A stretch of DNA of 64,000 nt from Paenibacillus sp. GP183 (GCF_900104695.1 NZ_FNSW01000001.1:2480001-2544000); one strand, 5' to 3'; positions 25,964 to 35,908 are shown, numbered from the stretch's first letter. Numbers and translations: made by a program. The notes: generated by a model from the sequence alone, not told the origin.

Positions 25964-27004
25964 TTACGCACCACCATCATCAAGTACCCTGCAGGCTTCG
26001 CGGGGAATCCAAAGCTTAACCTCGCTGCCGGTTTCCAGTCCCGGACGTTCGCTGCCATTCAAGATATCGACGGTCAACGTTACATCCTGGACAAGCACGA
26101 TGAAGCGCAGTACATTGCCAAGCAAAATGACTTCCTCAATGCGGCCAAAAGCCTCGAAGCCTTCGCCTTCAGCCCATCTTTGCTCCGATTCTCTGCGTGC
26201 CAAGCGGATGGCTTCCGGACGAATGGCCACGGAGCCGCCTCTTCGCTCCAGGTTCCCTGTCAACCGGCCCATCTCCTGGGCATTCATCACATTGTAGCTG
26301 CCAATAAAACGCGCAACAAACTCATTGCGCGGATTGGTATAGATTTCTTCCGGCGTTCCCATCTGAACGATTTGTCCTTGATGCATGACACAGACTCTAT
26401 CTGAAATGATGAGTGCTTCTTCTTGATCATGCGTGACGAAAATCGTAGTCATGCCTAAATTTTTCTGGATCCGGCGAAGCTCCAAACGCAGGGATTTGCG
26501 GATTTTGGCATCGAGCGCGCTGAGCGGTTCATCCATGAGCATCAGCTTCGGCTGCACGGCAAGTGATCGGGCTAACGCAACCCGCTGCTGCTGGCCCCCT
26601 GACAATTCGTGAGGATAGGAATTAATTTTATCCTCAAGTCCTACGATGCTTAACATTTCTCTTACTCTATTCGCAATGTCGGCCTTACTATGCCGCTGCA
26701 TTTGCAGGCCGAAAGCGACATTATCACCGACGCTCAAATTTGGAAATAAGCCATAGGACTGAAACACCATGCCGACCCCGCGGTCCTTGGGCAGACGCTG
26801 GGTAATCGGCTTTTCTTCCAGATAAATCTCGCCTTCCTCGAGCGTCGTGAGTCCCGATATGCAGCGAAGCAGCGTGCTTTTGCCGCATCCACTGGAGCCA
26901 AGCAGTGTCACCAGCTCCCCTTTTTCCACTCGCAGATTCAGCTCTTGAAGCACATTAGAGGCTCCAAATTTCTTCGATACATTCTCAATATGCAAATAGC
27001 TCAT
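25964..27004 (-). CDS. ABC transporter ATPase (PotA/FbpC/PhnT type)
   Basis: The 346-residue ATPase has Walker A LLGSSGCGKSTLL near residue 35, signature LSGGQQQRVALARSL near 134, Walker B LMLMDEPLSALD near 155 and the switch His in TIFVTHDQEEAL. A C-terminal TOBE-like domain follows from about 235. It belongs to the cluster that energises iron, polyamine and 2-aminoethylphosphonate importers. It is spaced one base from the permease gene upstream. Confidence 0.92.
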   Translation of the reverse strand: MSYLHIENVSKKFGASNVLQELNLRVEKGELVTLLGSSGCGKSTLLRCISGLTTLEEGEIYLEEKPITQRLPKDRGVGMVFQSYGLFPNLSVGDNVAFGLQMQRHSKADIANRVREMLSIVGLEDKINSYPHELSGGQQQRVALARSLAVQPKLMLMDEPLSALDAKIRKSLRLELRRIQKNLGMTTIFVTHDQEEALIISDRVCVMHQGQIVQMGTPEEIYTNPRNEFVARFIGSYNVMNAQEMGRLTGNLERRGGSVAIRPEAIRLARRESEQRWAEGEGFEAFGRIEEVILLGNVLRFIVLVQDVTLTVDILNGSERPGLETGSEVKLWIPREACRVLDDGGA

Positions 27005-27005
27005 G

Positions 27006-27833
27006 CTAGGCTCCCTTCTTGGCAGTTTCCCATTCCACGGGATTGGCTCTGCCGAATAACCGCTTGCTCAAGCTGAGCAGCAATCCCGACAGCAGTAAAA
27101 TGAACACGAAATAAGCAATCACAATGGCGCTGGCTAAATGCCCGCTTTCGCTGAGACGCCGGTATAAGTAAATCTGGATCGTTTCAAAATGCCCGCCGAT
27201 CAGCAAATTGGTCAGCACGAACTCCCCGAACAGCACAGAGATCGATAACAGCGTTGAAACAAGAATGCCAGGCAAAATGTTAGGCACGATAATGCGGCGA
27301 AAGGCTGCCATTTTGCTTGCCCCCAGCAGCTCTGCAGCCTCCATCAGCTCCGAGGCGTTGACGGTTCGAATGCTGTTGCGAATGCCTTGATACATATAGG
27401 GCAGAATCGCCACGAAATAAGCGGCAATCAAGATCCAAATCGTACCGGAAATCGCGAAGGGTCCAGAGGAATAGAGCTTGATCAAGCCTACTGCGGCAAC
27501 AACACCAGGAATCGCATACGGAATCAATGCGGTAAGATTCAGCCAGCGCTCCCATTTGGGGAAGTAGATCGTCACCACGAAGATGGTCGGCAGCATGACG
27601 AGTGCACTCAGTGCTACACTAACCAGGCAAACAAACAGAGTACGTCCAAGTGCATCCATAAAGCGGACATCACGAAACATATCGCCGAACCAATGCAGCG
27701 TCCATGACTCCGGCAGTAAAGTCGTCTGCCAGTTGCCAGCGATTGAATAGAGCAAGGTAGCCAGCAAAGGGATCAGCAAATAGATCATGGCCAGCCAAAT
27801 AATAACTCGGGGAATGGCACGATTGCGTTTCAC
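27006..27833 (-). CDS. ABC transporter permease (PotC/PhnV type)
   Basis: The 275-residue membrane protein has about six helices and the permease loop EAAELLGASKMAAFRRIIVP near residue 165. It overlaps the upstream permease by 4 bp (ATGA) and forms with it the channel of the importer. Confidence 0.9.
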   Translation of the reverse strand: MKRNRAIPRVIIWLAMIYLLIPLLATLLYSIAGNWQTTLLPESWTLHWFGDMFRDVRFMDALGRTLFVCLVSVALSALVMLPTIFVVTIYFPKWERWLNLTALIPYAIPGVVAAVGLIKLYSSGPFAISGTIWILIAAYFVAILPYMYQGIRNSIRTVNASELMEAAELLGASKMAAFRRIIVPNILPGILVSTLLSISVLFGEFVLTNLLIGGHFETIQIYLYRRLSESGHLASAIVIAYFVFILLLSGLLLSLSKRLFGRANPVEWETAKKGA

Positions 27834-28684
27834 TGTAAATCCCTCCTTACCTTGCGCATCAAGCGGTCATTCAACCACATCGCCAGCACCATCGTACCGC
27901 CCAGCAATACGGCCAGCGCGCAGCCAAGCTGTGGGCGCGTCACGACATTGCCCGCCACAAGAGAGCCGATGCGGATCGCGAGCAAATTGTAATTGCCGCC
28001 GACTAGGGCATAGGCTGTTGCATAAGCTCCCATCGAGTTGGCAAACAGAATCGTGAACGTTCCGGCTATACCGGGAAGCAGCACGGGCAGCGCAATTCGT
28101 CTGGCAAACTGCCACATGTTTGCGCCAAGCAATGAAGCGGCTTCCCACCACTGCTCACGCATACCGTAGAGGGTAGGATAAAGCAGCAGCGCTCCGAGCG
28201 GAAGCTGAAAATACACATAAACAAAGGCGAGCCCAGTCCACGTATACAAATCAAAGCCTGCAAACAAGGACCATCCCCACGTCTTGAATAAAATCGTTAG
28301 AACACCGTTATTTCCTAGCAAAATAATATAAGCAAAGGCTAGCGGCAAACCTGCAAAGTTCGAGGTCATGTTGGAAATCATCAGCACAAAATTTCTCGTT
28401 CGTTCCGACGCCCTTGTGATCGCATAGGCCAGGAGCAGGGACATGATGATGCCTGCCACACTGGAATAAAGCGAAATCAACAGGCTGTTCCGAATCGCCT
28501 TTAGGTAGAAAGGATTCGTCAATGAAGTGAAATATTGCTGCATTGTAAATTGATCGCCTTTGTCCGATAAAAAGCTGTTGATCACTAAAGTTGCCGTGGG
28601 CAGCAGCTCAAATCCGACAATCAGGATGAAAAAAGGCAAAAGAACAGCAAGTAATAAGAGCTTCGAAGGTACTCTGTTTTTCAT
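27830..28684 (-). CDS. ABC transporter permease (PotB/PhnU type)
   Basis: The 284-residue protein has six transmembrane helices and the loop EAASLLGANMWQFARRIALP near residue 185. The N-terminal helix LLLLAVLLPFFILIVGFELLP is typical. A long hairpin lies between its start and the binding-protein gene upstream. Confidence 0.9.
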   Translation of the reverse strand: MKNRVPSKLLLLAVLLPFFILIVGFELLPTATLVINSFLSDKGDQFTMQQYFTSLTNPFYLKAIRNSLLISLYSSVAGIIMSLLLAYAITRASERTRNFVLMISNMTSNFAGLPLAFAYIILLGNNGVLTILFKTWGWSLFAGFDLYTWTGLAFVYVYFQLPLGALLLYPTLYGMREQWWEAASLLGANMWQFARRIALPVLLPGIAGTFTILFANSMGAYATAYALVGGNYNLLAIRIGSLVAGNVVTRPQLGCALAVLLGGTMVLAMWLNDRLMRKVRRDLQ

Positions 28685-28700
28685 TGTTTACTCCTTAGTA

Positions 28701-28735
28701 AAACAGTTACCTTCTTGAGGAGAAGGTAACTGTTT
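28701..28735 (-). terminator. hairpin between binding protein and permeases
   Basis: AAACAGTTACCTTC (28701-28714) and GAAGGTAACTGTTT (28722-28735) form a perfect 14-bp stem. The T tract is short (TTTTAC on the minus strand), so partial termination or mRNA stabilisation of the binding-protein message is likely. Confidence 0.75.
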
Positions 28736-28746
28736 GCTATTTGGTA

Positions 28747-29901
28747 CTAATTGAGGTTAACCAATACTTTTTCTTGCCATAATTGCGGGAGGGTTTTCGA
28801 GGTAGCGTCCCAGATTTTGAAATCTTTAATCGGTTTGGCATTCTTGTACTGCTCGGTTGGAATCATCTTGCTGGCCACATCCGCAGGAAGCTTCACATCG
28901 TCGCGGATCGGTCTGGCGAATCCTTTGGCCAGGTTAATTTGTCCAGCATCGCTTAAAATATATTCTCTTGTGAGTTTAGCCGCATTAGGATGCGGAGCGT
29001 ATTTGTTGATGATCGTTGCGTAACCGCCTATGACGCTGCCTTCTTTAGGAATGGCCACATCATAGTCTGCAGGGTTCAGCTTTTGACGGTAACCCAGGGC
29101 GTTGAAATCCCACACCAATGCGACTTCGATTTCACCCTTTTCAAAGTTAGCCACTTTCACGTCGGATAAGGAGATGCGTTTTTGCTTGGAAAGCTTCTCA
29201 AAGAAATCAATACCCGGTTGAATATTTTTCTCGTCTCCGCCGAAAGCGATGGCAGCAGCAAGAATAGCGTTTTGTGCCTGGGAGGCTTTGGCCACATCGC
29301 CAATAGCTACTTTGTAGGTTCCTTTTGCAATATCATCAAAGCTTTTCGGCGGGTTTTTCACCAGCTTGGTATTCGTAATGATGGCAATTGTTCCTTGGTA
29401 GCCAACCACCCATTGGCCGTCTTTATCTTTGGCCCAGTCGGGGATTTTATCCCATGTTGTAGTTTTGTAAGGCTGCGTCACATTCTTATCAACGGCAACG
29501 GAAGTAAACGCCATACCCACATCGCCGATATCGGCAGTAGGCTTATCCTTCTCCGTTTCGAACTTGGCAACTTCTTCAGCGCTCGACATGTCCGTATCAG
29601 TATGCTTCAGGTTGTATTTACTTGTGATTTCGGTCCAGGAATCCTTCCAATTTGCCCAATCATCCGGCATACCTACGCTGACTACGGAGCCTTCTTGCTT
29701 CGCTTTGGTTTGCAGGTCATCCACGGAAACGGTCCCGCTTGCGTTCGGACTGCTGCTCGCTGGGGCTTTGCTTTCTGTTGGGGCTTTACTAGCTGCCGTC
29801 ATTCCTCCAGCCGTGTTGTCTTTCGTTCCGCAAGCTGCCAAGCTGCCCACCAAAGTGATGAATACAAGCAGCGAGGTGGTTCTTGTCCAAATCTTGTGCA
29901 T
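28747..29901 (-). CDS. ABC transporter substrate-binding lipoprotein
   Basis: The protein of 384 residues has a signal peptide with lipobox LAAC (Cys 24), a Ser/Thr/Ala linker and a type-1 extracellular binding domain (VSVGMPDDWANWKDSW, DIGDVGMAF, VVGYQGTIAIITNT). It resembles the AfuA/PotD/PhnS class rather than sugar-binding proteins. It is first in the seven-gene operon that includes two phosphoesterases, so its ligand may be a phosphoester or phosphonate. The ligand is inferred. Confidence 0.88.
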   Translation of the reverse strand: MHKIWTRTTSLLVFITLVGSLAACGTKDNTAGGMTAASKAPTESKAPASSSPNASGTVSVDDLQTKAKQEGSVVSVGMPDDWANWKDSWTEITSKYNLKHTDTDMSSAEEVAKFETEKDKPTADIGDVGMAFTSVAVDKNVTQPYKTTTWDKIPDWAKDKDGQWVVGYQGTIAIITNTKLVKNPPKSFDDIAKGTYKVAIGDVAKASQAQNAILAAAIAFGGDEKNIQPGIDFFEKLSKQKRISLSDVKVANFEKGEIEVALVWDFNALGYRQKLNPADYDVAIPKEGSVIGGYATIINKYAPHPNAAKLTREYILSDAGQINLAKGFARPIRDDVKLPADVASKMIPTEQYKNAKPIKDFKIWDATSKTLPQLWQEKVLVNLN

Positions 29902-30047
29902 GTTTCTTCCTCCTAAGAAGATGTTATTTGTTGTTTAATCTTGTTGTTTTCTTTCTGATTCAACTATATTGCTGAATTGTTTATCCCGTATCAACTAGAT
30001 ATTGAGGACTTGTAAATTTTTTTCCCCTAACCTCTCATGACGCAAAA

Positions 30048-30080
30048 AAGGCCAGCCGAATGATTCATTCGTCTGGCCTT
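30048..30080. terminator. terminator after the COG4280 pair
   Basis: AAGGCCAGCCGAATGA (30048-30063) pairs with TCATTCGTCTGGCCTT (30065-30080) with one mismatch. On the minus strand it is followed by TTTTGC. Confidence 0.88.
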
Positions 30081-30097
30081 CCCAATAATCGTTGAAA

Positions 30098-30310
30098 CTA
30101 TTTCAGCTTTTTACTTTTTTTGCGGTATTCCACATTTAAACTCAGGATTAAGGCACCTATGATCAAAATGACTAAAAGCCATCCGCTCATTTGAGCATCC
30201 AGACCGCCTTGAATTGCAAAATAAGTGATCAGAATAGAGAATAATAAACCAATCCCCATCCACCAGTCATCGAATATTAAGCCGATAATCGTTTTTAATG
30301 CTGCTATCAT
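30098..30310 (-). CDS. small two-helix membrane protein
   Basis: The 70-residue protein has two hydrophobic helices (about 15-33 and 42-60) and a lysine-rich tail. I do not know the family. Its start overlaps the stop of the COG4280 gene by 4 bp (ATGA), so the two are translationally coupled and probably act together. Confidence 0.72.
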   Translation of the reverse strand: MIAALKTIIGLIFDDWWMGIGLLFSILITYFAIQGGLDAQMSGWLLVILIIGALILSLNVEYRKKSKKLK

Positions 30311-31077
30311 ACATGTTCACCCACTGCTTTCTTAGTGGATTTGTCACGATTTTGTTGATTGTGCTTATTGGATAACAGACGAACACTAATGAATGAAACG
30401 AGCAGTAGACCTAAGCAAATGACCAGTATAGATACATCTGCATGCCACCAATTGACACCGATCCCTTCTCCGACCCAAAATATACCGAACCCGCTGAGCA
30501 TCAAGCCAACCACAAATTTCATTGTATTTTCGGGAATGGTCGCAAGCGGCTTTCTCAGTAGGATCCCAGCCAATACCACCATAACCAATCCAATGATGCT
30601 CCCTGTAATCGACGATAGCAGAGAATGTGCAGCCAATCCGAAAGTAAGGACAATAAAGACTGCTTCAATGCCTTCTAACAATACGATGTTGAATGAAGTG
30701 ACAAATCCAAACCAATCCATAGCATTATTCGATTTAGCGTGGCTGCGTTGACGATTCAATTCTTCCGTATAAGCTTTATCCTCTAAATGTAAGGCCTTTA
30801 AACCGGAATAACGCAGGATCGCTTTACGTAACCAACGCATACCGAAAAGTAACATCAAGATGCCGATACAAAGCTGGAATGCTCCCAGGTTGACCAAGTT
30901 CATGAGAGGCACTCCAAACAATGTAACCATAGCTGTCAAAACTAACAGCGCCACAGTCATCCCCGAAAGTGAGCTTTTCCATCCTCTTACAACGCCAACA
31001 GCCAATACTACGGTTAAGGCCTCAATAAACTCCACGGCGGTACCTAAAAAGCTGGCTACAATCACATAAATATTCAT
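30307..31077 (-). CDS. COG4280-type membrane protein with two ExxE motifs
   Basis: The 256-residue protein has about seven transmembrane helices. Helix 1 carries VEFIEALTVV and a later helix carries LLEGIEAVFIV, that is two E-x-x-E motifs in equivalent halves. This is like FTR1 iron permeases (RExxE), and a metal-transport role is inferred. A loop at about 90-115 is charged. AGGTGA-like RBS precedes the ATG. An AT-rich dyad (ATAAC/GTTAT) lies about 40 bp upstream. Confidence 0.75.
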   Translation of the reverse strand: MNIYVIVASFLGTAVEFIEALTVVLAVGVVRGWKSSLSGMTVALLVLTAMVTLFGVPLMNLVNLGAFQLCIGILMLLFGMRWLRKAILRYSGLKALHLEDKAYTEELNRQRSHAKSNNAMDWFGFVTSFNIVLLEGIEAVFIVLTFGLAAHSLLSSITGSIIGLVMVVLAGILLRKPLATIPENTMKFVVGLMLSGFGIFWVGEGIGVNWWHADVSILVICLGLLLVSFISVRLLSNKHNQQNRDKSTKKAVGEHV

Positions 31078-31211
31078 CTCATCACCTCTTCTAATACTAA
31101 AATACTATAAGCCATAAAATATAACAATCGTTATTTTGTGTCCAATGTTACATTTTGAAGTATAAAATAAAATACCCTCTGCAAATGAGGGTATAAGAAT
31201 TCAAATATTAC

Positions 31212-32378
31212 CTACTTGGCCTTTAAAGGCAGAGTTGTGTTAAGCATCGGATAGGGATGATCCTTCACTTCGGGAATGGTCTTTCCAATCAATTTCTCTA
31301 TATCCTTGAGATACGGAATTTCTTCAATTTCGCAAAAGGAGATCGCAATCCCGCTCAATCCTGCTCTACCGGTACGGCCAATTCGATGTACATAGGTTTC
31401 TGGAATATTGGGGAGGTTGAAGTTGATTACATGAGAGAGTTCCTCAATATCAATTCCTCTTGCAGCGATATCCGTCGCTACCAACACTCGAGTTACGCCG
31501 CTCTTGAAATTGCTAAGTGCACTCTGGCGGGCGTTTTGAGATTTGTTTCCATGAATGGCCTGGGCGGAGATTTTCACCTTAGTCAATTCACGCACAACGC
31601 GGTCAGCGCCATGTTTGGTACGGGTAAACACCAGTGCGGAAGCAATGGATTTATCTTGTAAAAGGTGATTTAATTGATTTTGCTTGTTTGCCTTATCTAC
31701 CAAATAAATAGATTGCTCAATCCTATCTGCTGTAGAAGACACCGGAGTGATTTCTATTTTCACCGGATTCACCAGAAGTGATTTGACCATTTTGGATATT
31801 TCCGGAGGCATCGTTGCCGAGAAGAACAGGGTTTGTCTTTTGCTGGGCATTTTTGCAATGATTTTCTTCACGTCATGAATAAAGCCCATATCGAGCATCC
31901 TGTCGGCTTCATCTAGCACTAATATTTGGACATATTGTAGATCTATATGCTTTTGATTCATTAGATCGAGGAGTCTGCCAGGAGTTGCTATAATTATATC
32001 CGCACCTTGATTTAGCGACCGCTCCTGCGCTTTTTGGGAAACGCCGCCAACGATAGCAGAACAACGCAAGTCGGTGTATTGACTATACGCCCCAATGTTA
32101 TCAAAAATCTGAAGAGCAAGTTCTCTTGTCGGTGTTAAAATCAATGAGCGAATACTCCGCCCGGTATTGGGTTTACTTTGCTGCTGGCTTAATAGTTGGA
32201 TGATCGGTACAGCAAATGCGGCCGTCTTCCCTGTTCCGGTTTGAGCGCAGCCAAGTAAATCTCTGCCGGCTAACACAGCTGGTATTGCTTGTTCCTGTAT
32301 GGGTGTAGGCGTCGTATAGTTCTCTTTACTTAAAGCTTTTAGAATCGAAGGTATAATATTCAAGTCATTAAATGTCAT
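31212..32378 (-). CDS. DEAD-box RNA helicase (RhlE/CshB-like)
   Basis: The 388-residue helicase core has the Q motif (PTPIQEQAIP), motif I AQTGTGKTAAF, Ia PTRELALQI, II DEADRML, III SAT, IV region VFTRTKHGADRV, V ATDIAARGIDI and VI HRIGRTGRAG. It ends soon after, with no long C-terminal extension, so it is near the minimal size. AAGGAG precedes the ATG. Such helicases remodel rRNA or mRNA, often in the cold. Confidence 0.92.
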   Translation of the reverse strand: MTFNDLNIIPSILKALSKENYTTPTPIQEQAIPAVLAGRDLLGCAQTGTGKTAAFAVPIIQLLSQQQSKPNTGRSIRSLILTPTRELALQIFDNIGAYSQYTDLRCSAIVGGVSQKAQERSLNQGADIIIATPGRLLDLMNQKHIDLQYVQILVLDEADRMLDMGFIHDVKKIIAKMPSKRQTLFFSATMPPEISKMVKSLLVNPVKIEITPVSSTADRIEQSIYLVDKANKQNQLNHLLQDKSIASALVFTRTKHGADRVVRELTKVKISAQAIHGNKSQNARQSALSNFKSGVTRVLVATDIAARGIDIEELSHVINFNLPNIPETYVHRIGRTGRAGLSGIAISFCEIEEIPYLKDIEKLIGKTIPEVKDHPYPMLNTTLPLKAK

Positions 32379-32436
32379 TTTGTCTCCTTAATTTACACCA
32401 TTTGTCGCAACAAATAAGGATAACACATATAAATGC

Positions 32437-32463
32437 AAAAAAGAAGCGAGATTTTTTCCCGCT
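32437..32463 (-). terminator. terminator after the GGDEF gene
   Basis: On the minus strand AGCGGGA (32463-32457) pairs with TCTCGCT (32451-32445) with one G-T pair and is followed by TCTTTTTT. Confidence 0.7.
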
Positions 32464-32495
32464 CCATTCAACTCTAACAAAATGAAGTTCTAGCC

Positions 32496-33158
32496 TTAAT
32501 TTGAAATAAATTTCAACTGATTTTTGTTATCGGATTTCAATATATACATACCTTGATCCGCCGCATGAAGTAAATCATCTAATGTTTGAGCCTCATTGGG
32601 ATACGTGGCCGTTCCAATAGAAACAGAAATTGCTATATCTAGCTCTTGAGATGATAGCTTTAATTCGTTTTGGATAAGACTAATCGTCTTTGCTTTATTG
32701 CGATCATCAGAAAGAGGGGAAAGGATCAAAAATTCATCTCCTGCCCAACGGACAACTATGTCCCTTTTTTGTGAATGAAGTGTTAATACGTTTGCAATCC
32801 GTTGCAAAACCCGATCACCGATTTCATGCCCGCGGGTGTCATTGATTATTTTAAAGTCATCCACATCAATAAAATATACTATCAACTTCTCCTGTTTTCG
32901 ATCCACTGAAGCAATGAGCTTAGGAAAGGTATACAGCAGGAATCTTCTGTTGTACAGGTTGGTCAGAACATCCCTCTCCGATAAAAACTTCAATTTATCA
33001 TACTGTGTTCCCAGCAGCCAACTTGCAAACACCAGAATAACCCCAATTAACGGAAACTGAAGAGATGGATAATTATAATAAAGACTGCCATATGTTCTTA
33101 TGGCAAGAATCAATATGACAACTACCGATATAATAACGATTCTTCCTGAATATTTCAT
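32496..33158 (-). CDS. membrane GGDEF diguanylate cyclase
   Basis: The 220-residue protein has two N-terminal helices (about 8-25 and 33-50) and then a GGDEF domain starting at DVLTNLYNRRFLL. The signature is AGDEF (WAGDEFLIL), a variant that is active in some characterised enzymes. An inhibitory RxxD site is not obvious. It makes cyclic-di-GMP if active. It lies 24 bp after the chemoreceptor gene on the same strand and may share its transcript. Confidence 0.88.
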   Translation of the reverse strand: MKYSGRIVIISVVVILILAIRTYGSLYYNYPSLQFPLIGVILVFASWLLGTQYDKLKFLSERDVLTNLYNRRFLLYTFPKLIASVDRKQEKLIVYFIDVDDFKIINDTRGHEIGDRVLQRIANVLTLHSQKRDIVVRWAGDEFLILSPLSDDRNKAKTISLIQNELKLSSQELDIAISVSIGTATYPNEAQTLDDLLHAADQGMYILKSDNKNQLKFISN

Positions 33159-33182
33159 CTAAGTTCTCCACTGCCAGTTTAG

Positions 33183-35291
33183 TTAAATGGCAAATTTACC
33201 GATTTGTTCACGCAAAGTTTGTGACATCCGGTTAAGTGCATTAGCCTGTTCCGCAAGCTCTTCCATATCGGATAATTGTGCCGAAGATGTCTCGGAAATG
33301 GATTGAAATTGATCAAATGAGATTTTGGTGATTTTGGCGATTTCCGAAATGGTCGCCGCGGCCTCTTCCGAGCTGGCAGCCATTTGTTCGGAAGCCGCAG
33401 ATATATCCTGAATCTGATCCGCAATTTCCTGAGACGATTGAATAATGCGCTGGAACGATTCGCTTGATTCCTGTACAACGGTTCGTCCAATCTGAACGTC
33501 GTTAACTACATTGTCCATCGATTTAACAGATTGCAGGCTGGTCTCCTGGATTTGCTGAATCAAAGCCGTTATATCTTCGGCAGATAGAGCCGATTGCTCA
33601 GCCAATTTTCTGGTCTCGTTGGCTACGACAGTAAATCCGCGTCCATGCTCCCCAACCCTAGACGCTTCAATCGATGCGTTTAAGGCGAGCATATTTGTTT
33701 ACGAAGCGATGCGTTTAATGACCCCGACAATCTGATGGATTTGCTGTGAAAATTCATGCAATCGTTGAACCGTTCCTGCAGTATGATTAACAGAATCTTG
33801 TATGGATTCCATCTGATGAATGACTTTACCTGCGGCCAGTCGGCCTTCCAAGGCGTTCTGTGAAGATTCGATTGAAGCATTGGAAGCGACGGATGAGGAA
33901 TCAGCAATACGCTGAATGCCGATAGTCATATCATTCATTGCTCTGGAACCGTCTTCCGTGGCACTGATTTGCATTTCAGCGCCTTTTACCGTATCTTGCA
34001 TCAATAAAGCCAGATATTGATTCGCTTTCGCTGTTTGATCGGCGATGGAAACGATCTTGTCCGAGGTTGCGTTTACCTGATCCGCTGTTTGCTTGCTGGA
34101 ATATATGATTTGCTTGACGGCATCCACCATCGTATTAAATGATATAGCCGCGTCCTTCATTTCGTCTTTGGTATGGATCGGAATACGGGTCAACAAATTG
34201 CCTTTGGCTACTTCGGAGGCCGAACCGCTTATGGCTCTGATCGCATTCATAATTGATAAATAAAAAGCGGAAAAAACATATAATACGATGAGAAAGACGG
34301 CGAGCACAAAGCCTATCACGAAATACTTGATGTCCTCGTAATGATGCATTCTATCGATTAAAAGTTTGTCTAATTGGGAGGATTCCTTCTCATACAGGGA
34401 ATGGTTGTCTTCCACTGCTGTCGTTGCACTTCGAGAATATCCGTCGTTACCTCCCTGAATGGAATTGGCGGAAACATATGTATGGTTAAGCTCATCCGTA
34501 AATTTAACAAAGGAAGTGTTAAGCTTTTGGAACGGATCTATTAATTCAGGCTTAAGCGACGGATTTTTATCGTAAATAACCTGGGCTCCATAATTGACAG
34601 CGTCAAAGGCGGTTTTTATGGTTGCCGTTTTATAGATCAGCATGGTTAGTTCTTCTTTACTGATCGATTTCCGGCTGTCAATCCCCTTGCCTAACTCTCT
34701 AAGCTGGCTGATTTCCTCCACTAATGCCGGCAGCCGGATCAGAGTAGCATCCATGAGATAATAGCTGTCCAAGTCCGGATCGAGTATCAGGTTTGATTTG
34801 TCTCCTACATGAGAGATGAGAGCTAAACAATCCGAAATGATCGCCGTATGTAAATCAAAGCTTGTCTTTTCATTTAAGCTTGCTGATTTCGATTTTAAAT
34901 CAGACCATTTCCCCTTGATCTCGGGCCATGTCATTGAAGTGTCAAACTGATTATTCAGCTGTTGTTCCAGGGCATTCACTTGTTCCATGTCCTGATCAAC
35001 CTTGCTTTGTACAGTTTTTATCTGATTTTTTGCCGCAGCATCACCGCTCAGGGCCAAATAGGAAACCCGCCGATCTTCCTGAAGGCTGGTCAACACTTTG
35101 TTGATTGCGTTGTTGTACTGTAAGCCTAAACGTTCCTTGTCGGCAACAATGATCCCCTTGTTCAATTCTACGATGAGAAAATAAAGAGTGACCGCTATAG
35201 GAAGTATGATCAACAATCCTACGACAACAAATTTTTTGGAGTATTTCAAGCTATTCAAAAAGACAAGGCAAGGATAAAAAATTTTTTGCAT
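33183..35291 (-). pseudogene. methyl-accepting chemotaxis protein interrupted by one in-frame TAA
   Basis: The frame would code for about 702 residues: N-terminal helix, extracytoplasmic four-helix-type sensor domain, second helix near residue 330, HAMP, and a signalling domain. The stop at 33699-33701 falls in the conserved hairpin, reading [21 protein letters not shown] where Gln (CAA) is expected. Both sides are in the same frame, so this is one C-to-T change and not a frameshift. The last 169 residues can start at an ATG (33692) but lack a membrane anchor. Either the receptor is lost or the stop is suppressed or a sequence error. Confidence 0.88.
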
Positions 35292-35423
35292 GAATAAGTC
35301 TAACCCCTCTCCAAACTGCAGTCATCGAGCGTTCAAAAAAATTGTCGGATTATGTAAAATCATCTTGTTACTATACCACAAAAAGCACTGTTTTTACAGA
35401 GTTTAGTGCATAAAATTCAGGTG

Positions 35424-35454
35424 TTGACTTGGAGTCGACTCCAGAGTTTAGAAT
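35424..35454 (+). promoter_or_regulatory. MerR-type promoter with operator
   Basis: TTGACT (35424-35429) and TAGAAT (35449-35454) are separated by 19 bp, the long spacer typical of MerR-controlled promoters. The spacer holds the perfect palindrome TGGAGTCGACTCCA (35430-35443). Confidence 0.88.
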
Positions 35455-35479
35455 ATAGACAGAGAGGTGGTGATGAACA

Positions 35480-35908
35480 ATGTATACAATCCGGCAAGTT
35501 GCCGAGCTTACAGGTTTTAGTCCCGATACCCTGAGATATTATGAAAAGATCGGTTTGTTAAAGTCTCCCCAAAGAGGATCCGGCGGGGTACGTACTTATA
35601 GCGACGACGACGTTCATCAAGTGACATCTGTAAATTGTCTAAAGAAAACCGGATTATCTTTAGATGATATTAAAGAGTTTATTCAGGAAGGGCAATGTTT
35701 TCACAATTCTTCATCCATGTTGGATCCGGACGATATTCAAACGATATCGAGTCGAAGCCAAATTCTTTCAGAGCATTTGAACACCATGGAGAATCAACGT
35801 CGAGAACTGGACGACATTATTAATCAAACTAGAGTGAAGTTAAATTATTACAATGACATTTTGAATGGGACTATAAAATTAGAAGAAGTGAAGGAGAATT
35901 CAAAATGA
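35480..35908 (+). CDS. MerR family transcriptional regulator
   Basis: The 142-residue protein has the MerR DNA-binding domain: YTIRQVAELTGFSPDTLRYYEKIGLL, then the wing GVRTYSDDDVHQV, and a coiled-coil dimer helix (about 80-125). There is a single Cys near residue 52 and one near 77 in the helix region, so metal binding is not evident. It controls the reductase gene overlapping its end (ATGA at 35905-35908) and its own 19-bp-spacer promoter. Confidence 0.9.
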   Translation: MYTIRQVAELTGFSPDTLRYYEKIGLLKSPQRGSGGVRTYSDDDVHQVTSVNCLKKTGLSLDDIKEFIQEGQCFHNSSSMLDPDDIQTISSRSQILSEHLNTMENQRRELDDIINQTRVKLNYYNDILNGTIKLEEVKENSK

